Under the pieces are notes generated by a model. It had not been told where the DNA came from and did not search any database. It was given only the letters and a program-made list of their open reading frames with translations. 46,482 bases of DNA from Spirogloea muscicola (Eukaryota; Streptophyta; Zygnematophyceae; Spirogloeales; Spirogloeaceae): the NCBI GenBank assembly GCA_009602725.1, contig WELB01000379.1, positions 24,983-71,464 on the forward strand, written 5' to 3'. Shown here piece by piece: positions 35,949 to 43,254 of this stretch (its first letter is position 1; each line of letters starts with the position of its first letter). The position numbers and the translations under genes were made by a program.

Positions 35949-38746
35949 CTAGAAGAACCCATTCTCCTCTGCGGGGGTTGCAGTGAGGCGAAGCATGTCA
36001 GTGCCTGCAATGCCTTTAGCCCTTTCCTCTTTGAGCAGCGACTGCAGATCGCTGCCATTAGCGAGGCTGTTGAACTCAACAGACTTGGAAGGTGCAGATG
36101 GATATCTACGTTGCGCCAGGGTCAAGAGCCGCTTGACCGACTGCACGACATTGCACAGACCATTTTCAGCACGACGAGCGGAAAGTTGTTGAGCGGCTGA
36201 AAGCACCCAAGCACATGTGCAGCGAAAGTGCCCAACAATACTAAGACACAGGTCCTCCAGATACTTGGACGGTAAAGATACACTCAGTACAGCATAAAGC
36301 CTTGTGCTCGTCTCAATCAAGAAGCAGCTCCTTGGCTTGCAGCCAATGTAAGAATGGCCCGATACTAGGGTGGACCGCTGGAAGCACAGTCAAGCCTGTC
36401 ACAAGCGAGGCAGAAGAGATGTGTTCGCAGACCTGTAGATATTTTCTTGTCGTCTCATCGTTCATGATGTGGGCGACAGAATTTGTGTGAATCTTTTCTC
36501 GAGCAGACCGCTCGTGAATGCCAACCATGGTCACTCCAATGGGCCAAGGCGAGTTGCCAATAGCCAATTTGATGTACTTGTCCATGGCAGCCAGGTAATC
36601 CCTTTCTCGGCACTTGTTTACAATGTACAGAAGTGCTTCACGTATATCATCATACAGTTGCTGGAACAACAGCATCAGGCAACAACAAGAGAGTCAGGAA
36701 GAAACGACCCTGAACCTTTTGAGAATCTCAAAGTCATCGCCAATACACAATCAACGCGCAAGCACTGCTGCCTTAACTGACTGATGACTGCAATCACCTT
36801 GACGAAATCGTCCAGGTGATTGCACCTGGGCTCTCTTTCAACCTTTTAGAGCTCCTTTTAGCTCATTGTCACCAACACTTGATCTCCTGCCTGGGCGAGT
36901 GATTTATTAAAATGGATCATACTATCTTCAAACGGAGCATGAACAAAGGACTCACAAACTACTTGGAGTCAATTGGAGCCCACCTTCTTCCGACAGAGCG
37001 TGAACAAAGGATCCAGGTATCGCACACACTGCTTGTATGTGGCAACCAAAGATTTGCCCTTGGCTGTTCTCCTCTCTGCTTCGGATCTGTCCTCTACTTC
37101 TCGCTCCCACTCCTGCAACAATGTAAGCAGAGAGCAAACACACAGCCATCTGGTATCTGTGACGTTGCCTGGATAATTCACAATCATGCAGGCACATGAC
37201 CTTGAGCACCTATGAGGACGTTTGAACAAGTCACCTGATGCTTTACATGCATAAAGTAGCACTAGACTATAGCGACCTAAACAGCTGGCCAGCCGCACAC
37301 TCTCCACTCCATCGTGACAGTGCTCAAGGAGACAGGGCATGATATCAGGACGCATGGCTTGAAGCCATTACACGGTGGCATCACAGGGTCGTCAGTTGTG
37401 TGTATGAGTAGCACACGGGGAGGAGAGGGGACGATGTGAGACTGACCAGGAGGAGGCGCTTGAAGAAGACAAGGATCTTGTCTTCGTCACAGAGCTCGTC
37501 AAAAGGTGCCCGCATCCTCTTGGCATCCTTGTCGTCCTTGGAGTGCAGAAGGTTGTTGACGCTCCCGTCAGCGTCTGCTTCTGCATTGGCGTGCCCCTCA
37601 CCCTGATCGCCCTCGGGTCTCTCCTTGTCCTTGGGCTTCTCCTTCCTTGGCTCTGACCGCCCCTGGTGCACCGTCCAAACCTCCAGCTCTCAGCAACTGG
37701 TGCCCAGACTAGCCAGTAGATCAGGGGAGCGCAGGAGCAATCCGGGCAGGACAGCCGATGGTAGTCAAGAAGGCAGCCGAGAGTCGAGCAGCCGGGAGGC
37801 AGAGAGCACTTGGGGCTATGGATGGCATACGTGCTTCTCGCTCTTGCGCATCTCGAGGAGGTCGTGCAGAAAGTCGTTGCGCTGGCCCTCCATCATCTCG
37901 CTCTCCACGTCCACCTGACCCGTCTCCAGGATGTGCTGCAAGACCGCAGCAACGCGCCAGCGAGAGGGCCGCGCGTGTAAGCTGCAGCAACCCCGCCGGA
38001 CACATGACAGCGGCCAAAGCTTGTGGTCGGAACCGGCGGAAGAGCGGCGAGGGCCAGCACGCAGCGCACCTTGAGGCGGGCCAGGCGCTGCAACTCGTCC
38101 TCGCCAAAGAGCGTGGCGGGATGCTTGAGCACGCGCAGCCGCCTGATGACCTCCGCGCGCGGGAGCGCCACATCGTCGCGGCGCTCCTGCGCCGCCTGCT
38201 CGCGGTCCTCTTCCTCCACCTGTCACATCCGCAACTGCTGCTTCAGAGCCTGGACGCAGCCCCGGAGGCAGGGGCCAGCGCAACCGGCCAGGCCGGCGGC
38301 AGCGGTGCTCACCCTGCGCTTCTTGGCGGCGGCCTGCAGCACGGCGGCGGCGCTGTCGTCCTCCCGAGCCGCAGACTCCTGCGCAGGCCTGGCTCTCCCA
38401 GCGCCGCCGCATGTCAGCACACGGCATCTGCAGAGCATACGACGGCGCAGCGGCCGCGCTCGGGAGGACGAGCCGAGGCCAGGGCGGCCGCCATCACCCG
38501 TGCCTTGCCCGCGCGCACCTGTCGCGGCTGGCCTTGCGGCGCAGCTCCGCGGCCTCCTCGGCGCGCCGCCGCTCGAGGTCGCGGGCCGTGATCTCGGCGC
38601 GCCGCANAGCGGCGCGGCCGCGAGGGCGGGGGCGGCGCGCAGAGGTCGCGCCATGCCGGCCTCACGGGAGGCGAGGGGGCGGAGGGCGCCAGCACGAAGT
38701 TGTCTGCCTCCCCCACCGCCCGGCACAGCTTGTTGACCTTGTCCAT
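35949..38746 (-). CDS. PRP18: pre-mRNA-splicing factor PRP18
   Basis: PRP18 is the U5-linked factor for the second step of splicing. Exons that keep frame are 38378-38313, 38219-38070, 37935-37831, 37662-37447, 37112-36984, 36660-36433 and 36140-35949. The PRP4/SFM-type motif L-P-R-A-E-V-I-R-R-L-R-V-L-K and P-A-T-L-F-G-E-D-E lies in 38219-38070. The core has F-D-E-L-C-D-E-D-K-I-L-V-F-F-K-R, R-T-A-K-G-K-S-L-V-A-T-Y-K-Q-C and I-G-N-S-P-W-P-I-G-V-T-M-V-G-I-H. The end has R-R-Y-P-S-A-P-S-K-S-V-E-F-N-S-L-A-N-G. All are diagnostic, in plant form. The N-terminus is unresolved: a likely coding segment R-A-E-I-T-A-R-D-L-E-R-R-R (38519 to about 38600) is out of phase with the next exon, an N lies at 38607, and the only in-phase upstream ATG (38746) falls in a retroelement repeat. 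Confidence 0.92.
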
Positions 38747-38880
38747 TCTTTCGGGCTGGCCTCTCACAGCCACCAGTCCAACTTGGAAGCGTTGGTAAAC
38801 GAAGACGGCTAGCACATAGATAAAAGAGGGGCTAGCAAAGCCAGCCCAGAAAAGAATGGACAATGTCCGCAGGCCTCAAA
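38737..38880. repeat. two opposed copies of the retroelement 3' UTR
   Basis: Bases 38738-38772 carry the plus-orientation motif (TTGTCCATTC, then GGGCTGGCCTCTCACAGCC). Bases 38829-38870 carry the minus-orientation motif (GGGGCTAGCAAAGCCAGCCC, AGAATGGACAA), which belongs to the tail at 38.94-39.07 kb. Confidence 0.65.
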
Positions 38881-38943
38881 GGCCACAAAATGGTGCCCGG
38901 AAAGACAAGACTACACACCAATACTTATGAAGATACATGCTCA

Positions 38944-39072
38944 GTGACCACGAGTGAGCAACAGCAAATCAGAATAATCCGAAGCAGGAAAAGCGGCACT
39001 CTGCCGAGACCCTGAGGCAGCAGCCATTGCGCGACCAGCGCGCGTGCGGACTGCATGAGCCTGAGAGCGCTG
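38944..39072 (-). mobile_element. retroelement C-terminal tail (subfamily A)
   Basis: On the minus strand the correct frame reads Q-A-H-A-V-R-T-R-A-G-R-A-M-A-A-A-S-G-S-R and then F-P-A-S-D-Y-S-D-L-L-L-L-T-R-G-H, stop. It is close to the 39.45-40.66 kb copy. It abuts a plus-strand subfamily C fragment, with both 3' ends outward. Confidence 0.75.
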
Positions 39073-39079
39073 GTAGCGC

Positions 39080-39370
39080 TGTTCTCCTGTTGATGCCCGG
39101 CGACGTAGTCGGGCGGGGTCGGTTGGGGCATTCTAGCGTCCCGCAAGCAGTAGTTGCTTGCGGCACAGGAGTTGCTATGCGGCTTTCGATTAGTCTGCAG
39201 CGCTCCCAGGCACTCGCGGCACACCAGCGTGCTGGGCGCGCGTTAGGCCAGGCTGATGGCTTGCGTAGTGGTGCTCTGGCTCCTCAGCTTAGTTTGTCAG
39301 AAAGAGAGAAGTGCGCGGCCATAGAAAAGAGGGGCTGGCAAAGCCAGCCCATAAAAGAATGGACAAAGTC
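39080..39370 (+). mobile_element. retroelement C-terminal fragment (subfamily C)
   Basis: The plus strand reads V-A-M-R-L-S-I-S-L-Q-R-S-Q-A-L-A-A-H-Q-R, then A-G-R-A-L-G-Q-A-D-G-L-R-S-G-A-L-A-P-Q and L-S-L-S-E, where the tail is lost. At 39328-39366 a 3' UTR copy in the opposite orientation follows; it includes a perfect 8-bp hairpin (GGGCTGGC / GCCAGCCC with a 3-base loop). Confidence 0.7.
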
Positions 39371-39452
39371 CAAAGCCAAAGAAAGGAGAGGAGCCAGAGA
39401 AAGGACTACACTACAAAATACTGCAGAACACAGAAACGATGCAGAGGGAAGC

Positions 39453-40658
39453 TCAGTACCCACGAGTGAGCAACATCAGGTCTGAGTAGCTCGCTGCAGG
39501 GAAAGAGGCACTCCGCCGAGACCCGGAGACGGCGGCCATAGCACGGCCTGCACGCGTGTGGACGGCGTGGGCAAGGGAGCGTTGAAGCGATGCGGCCAGG
39601 CGCATGCGGAAGACTTGTGCGAGCGAACCTGCGGCGTTGAAGCCGGGCATCGCCCCTGGCAGACCCGGCCGCCCGTCAATGGCCTGGCGGGCAAGCCGCT
39701 GAATGAGATCCAGCCAGCGGCTGCCGAAAGCCCCGTGTACATCCATCGCCAGGGCCGCAAATTCATCCCCCACAGGGTGATCAGCGTATTTTCGCTCCGT
39801 GCCCCGGGCCGCCTGGCCGACCGCGTGCCCTGCAAACGACGCCGATCTGGTGGGGTTGGCGGAGTCGATGCAGTCAGTTGTCACCACATCAGTGATGATG
39901 CGGGGACCGCCGCCGGGAGGGATGGCGACCAGGTCGGCGCGTCGCGTATGGGGCTGGCCGTCCGCGCCCAGCTGGATGGGCATGATTGAGGAGTTCTCCA
40001 CCGCAACCTTGAAGCCCGCCTCCGAAAACACCCCCTGCATACCGTCGTGCAGGAGGTCGTGGGAAGCGGTCCGCTCCCCCCCGCGGGCGCAACGGAGCAT
40101 ATGGGCGGCCAGCTCCGCAGGATCATCGTGTCGGGCACCGCACTCGCATTGAGGGACGCCCATGAGGCAGGGGGGGAGGAGGCCCAAGAGCCGGTGGACC
40201 GCCGTCCGGAAGACCTCGTCAAGCTTAGTGAGCGCCGCGTGGAGTGGAAGCGCTGATAGCCACGCCGCCGCCCCAGGGGAGGAGGCTGAGAGCAGTCGGG
40301 CGCGCCCTCGCAGGTCAGCCGGGGGGAGAAGCTCCACCACCTGGTCGGAGGCCGCTTGTTCAACCAGCGCCGAGAAGCGTGCCTGGGCACGATGGTCTGG
40401 GGTGTGGGCGAGGTGGATGAAAGAAACAGCCTGTTCCGACATGCGGGGGTGGACCGCCAGGAGCCCGTCGCGGGCAGAGCGGAGGGCAACCTGAAAAGGC
40501 AGCGGACCGATCTCCACCTCAGCTGCCACCCGCTCCAGGGCGCGCTGGCCGTGCACGAGGAACCTCTGGCTCATTGGGGCTGCCACCTGAGCCCAGCTAC
40601 CCATGTAGGCCGCCTCGCAGCCGCGGGCAACTGAGCGGCATCCCAAGCCGCCACCCAA
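39453..40658 (-). mobile_element. best-preserved retroelement C-terminal ORF, 401 codons (subfamily A)
   Basis: The frame is open for 401 codons and ends A-A-S-Y-S-D-L-M-L-L-T-R-G-Y, stop at 39483. In order: a helical region (about residues 30-180); a zinc-like motif C-E-C-G-A-R-H-D-D with A-A-H-M-L-R-C; S-H-D-L-L-H-D-G-M; E-N-S-S-I-M-P-I; R-R-A-D-L-V-A-I-P-P-G-G-G-P-R with I-I-T-D-V-V-T-T-D; A-G-H-A-V-G-Q-A-A with E-R-K-Y; and the tail M-R-L-A-A-S-L-Q-R-S-L. This order (zinc motif, R-x-D, D-V-V, later K) resembles the restriction-like endonuclease C-terminus of some non-LTR retrotransposon ORF2 proteins. No reverse transcriptase motif is present, so the copy is 5'-truncated and its ATG need not be used. 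It is GC-rich like a gene. Confidence 0.8.
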
Positions 40659-40775
40659 GCTTGTCGGACATGTATGTGCTCACTCGCGGGTACTAGAGAC
40701 CTTTGTCAATTCTTTTCGGGCTGGCTTTTCATAGCCCTTGCCCCCATTGCGAGTGCCACTTCTTCTTTAGATAGC
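40655..40775 (+). mobile_element. subfamily C terminal tail with its 3' UTR
   Basis: The plus strand reads L-S-D-M-Y-V-L-T-R-G-Y then TAG at 40693-40695. The 3' UTR follows at once: TTGTCAATTCTTTTCGGGCT, then a GGGCT/AGCCC stem, ending near 40773. It abuts the open frame of the minus-strand subfamily A copy, so 3' ends face outward. Confidence 0.7.
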
Positions 40776-40881
40776 TCCTTGTTGCCCTGTCACCAGGACT
40801 TCAAAAAGCTGGGATTGGCATCCCTTTCATTTCAGGCGCACCGCGCGCCTTTCTTCTTCAAAGAGAGAAACGGCAGCCCAA

Positions 40882-40953
40882 CAGTGAAAGAAGTGAGCTC
40901 TTCCAGAGGGGCCGCAAGAGCGGCCCCTCTGGAAAGACTCTATCAGTGAAAGA
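40882..40953. repeat. 15-bp perfect hairpin flanked by 10-bp direct repeats
   Basis: Bases 40901-40915 (TTCCAGAGGGGCCGC) pair exactly with 40920-40934 around a four-base loop. The direct repeat CAGTGAAAGA occurs at 40882-40891 and 40944-40953. The layout resembles a tiny foldback element with a target duplication, but the whole unit is only 72 bases. Confidence 0.7.
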
Positions 40954-41403
40954 GAAGAAGAAGACGGTGCAGTAGAGGGCGATGGCTGCTGTGATTGGCC
41001 AGCCCAGAAAATGAGAATGAACGAAGTTCGAGGGGGCCAGAAACGCTTCAAAGCACACAGCGACTCAAGTGGCCACTGGGTGCTTAATTGCCCCTGTTGA
41101 GCAGCCGCAGGTCACGGAAATTTTTTTCCGGGTAGCGGGTTCCCTATCTATAGCCAAAGGCTGCAGCCAAAGCGCAACCGGCACGCAGATGCAAAGCGTG
41201 TGCCACTGATCACTGCAGCGATAATGACAGTAGAAGGAGAGCCCAAATAAATTTGAGCTCTTTCAAAGAGGGCGATGGATTTGATTGGCTACCCCAGACA
41301 ACGAATGAACAAACTTTGAAGCGGGAAAAGAGAAGGGAGCCCAAAGGATGAAGAGCCAGAGGGAGCGTCCTCTTCTTTTCTTACTTTTTGCGCTCGCAAG
41401 CTC

Positions 41404-41520
41404 TGGCTATTCATCAGCGTGCTGGACGAGCTCTAAGTCAGGCCGCCAGCTTCCGTGGCGGCACTCCGGCTCCCCAAGTTAGCTTTGTCGGAACTGTATG
41501 TGCTCACCCGTGGGTACTAT
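41404..41520 (+). mobile_element. retroelement C-terminal tail (subfamily C)
   Basis: With one frameshift it reads H-Q-R-A-G-R-A-L-S-Q-A-A-S-F-R-G-G-T-P-A, then L-S-E-L-Y-V-L-T-R-G-Y. The stop after the tail is altered (TACTATAG). Confidence 0.65.
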
Positions 41521-41545
41521 AGTCAAATTAATACCTTAGCCACCT

Positions 41546-42212
41546 TGGCAGAGGGCTTCGCTCCATGCAGCCCATTTTTTGCACAACTTTTTGCCTGAAC
41601 AATGTATTGGCTTGAATTGGCCACCCTTTCTTTTCATGCGCACCGCGCGGCACCACGGGATTTCATGGACGCCATCACCATCGCACACTAGACATTGTGG
41701 GTGTTTACCCTGGCGAAGGCCCACGAGTCTTGGTCGATGTGGTTGTGGCGGAGGTGTACAAGAGTCGACTCACATTGCTGGCCACGCAGTGGGAAGTGCA
41801 GAGCCGAGAAAGCTCCAAGACCACTCTGACTACCCCCGCAGTGATCACGTCCTACCAGCCGCAATTGAAGCTTTGGCTGCATGGGTCCTCGCTTCAATGC
41901 CCTCTTGAGAACATCGCAAGTCTAGTGTATGGACGACGTGAGGATATGCTTCCAGCCCAGATGGGCATGCCGGCTGCCTAATTGTCATTCGCAAGGCCTA
42001 CTTGTCATTTTTGCGACGTCGTGTGTCAGCCTGCTTGCAGCGAGCTCAGGCTCATGCTTTGCACCAGAAAGCTGGTCGAGCTCTAGCTGCCAGTCACCAG
42101 TCTATATGGACGCGCTTTCTTCTTCTTTTAGCTGGTGGCACAAGCTTGTCAAATTGCCGTCCGTATTCGGGCATCAACTAGCGACTTCTATGAGCTGACT
42201 CGTGGTGACTGA
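41546..42212 (+). mobile_element. decayed retroelement C-terminal region (subfamily B)
   Basis: After a copy of the CATGCGCACCGCGCG repeat, frames in series match subfamily B: H-H-R-T-L-D-I-V-G-V-Y-P-G-E-G-P-R with L-V-D-V-V-V-A-E-V-Y; L-P-A-Q-M-G-M-P-A-A; and C-L-Q-R-A-Q-A-H-A-L-H-Q-K-A-G-R-A-L-A. It ends E-L-T-R-G-D, TGA at 42210-42212. Several frameshifts and an internal stop (near 41981) make it a pseudogene. Confidence 0.72.
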
Positions 42213-42309
42213 GCGGGCCAGCTTACTTAGCAACAGGTGATGTACATTTGTCTTTCTACTGTCGAAGAGCCTTCTCGCTCACTGCCGCTCTTGGACGCCA
42301 GTAGATGCT

Positions 42310-42994
42310 TCTGGGTGTCGCTCCGCGGGGGCCGGTTACGGCCCAGCGTCCTCTCCAGGGGCGGCGTGCTTATCAGCGCTCCCGATCTACGCTGCACTCA
42401 CCATGCCGGACACGGTCTCAAGGACGGCGGTCCACCCGCACCTGGGCCTCCTTCCTCCCTGCCTCGTTGGCATCGTGCAGTGCGTATGCGGAGCCCGCCG
42501 AACCGACGAGGCGGAGCTGGCTGCCCACATGCTCCGCTGTCCGCACGGAGGTTAGCGGACCTGCTCTCACGACCTCTTGCGGAACGCCATGCATGGCGTG
42601 TTCCTGGAGGCGGGCTACACCTTTTGCGGTGGAACACTCTTCTCTCATGCCCATCCAGCTGGACGGCCCAGCTCCACACCCGGCGCGCAGACTGCCATCC
42701 CGCCCTGCGGGGGCCCCCCCATCATTGCGGATGTGGTGACTACTGACTGCGTCGACTCTGCGAGCCCCATCAAATCGGCGTCGACAGCAGGGCACGCGGT
42801 CGGCATGGCGGCTCGCTCGCTCAGGTCTTCCGCATGCGGCTCTCTCCGTCTCTCTCCGGCGCTCTCTAGGTCACGCAGTCCACACGCGTGCCGGCCGCGC
42901 TCTGGCTGCTGCCTCAGGGTCTCGCCCTCGCCGGGGTGCTTCCTTTCCTGCAGCGGTTTACTCAGACTTGATGTTGCTCACTCGCGGGTACTGA
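42310..42994 (+). mobile_element. decayed retroelement C-terminal region (subfamily A)
   Basis: Pieces in different frames match the 39.45-40.66 kb ORF: Y-Q-R-S-R-S-T-L-H, L-A-A-H-M-L-R-C-like sequence, H-S-S-L-M-P-I-Q-L-D-G, I-A-D-V-V-T-T-D-C-V-D-S-A-S-P, and the tail S-D-L-M-L-L-T-R-G-Y with TGA at 42992-42994. Its 3' UTR (about 43066-43090, TTGTCCATTC, GGGCTGGC) lies within 190 bases of the next gene's start codon. Confidence 0.75.
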
Positions 42995-43254
42995 GCTTCC
43001 ATCCGCATCGTCTCGTGTCTACTTGTGTAGTTTTCCTTTTCGGGACCTTTTTTGGCTTTGGATATTGTCCATTCTTTTTGGGCTGGCTTGGCGAGCTCCT
43101 CTTCTCTAAGGGTGTGCCATTATTCTAAAGTGAATGCGGCTTCTGAAGACGGGCCCGGCCAGGCGCTGGCCACGCCCGCCGTCGCACAAGCGGCGCCGGC
43201 AGCCGGCAGCCGTATGCCCAGCCTCCTCCCGCACCGCCCGTCCTAATTTCCCCC

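Noticed and set aside
37758-38736. Long plus-strand ORFs over the PRP18 5' exons
   Set aside because: They are antisense to well-conserved PRP18 exons and result from high GC.
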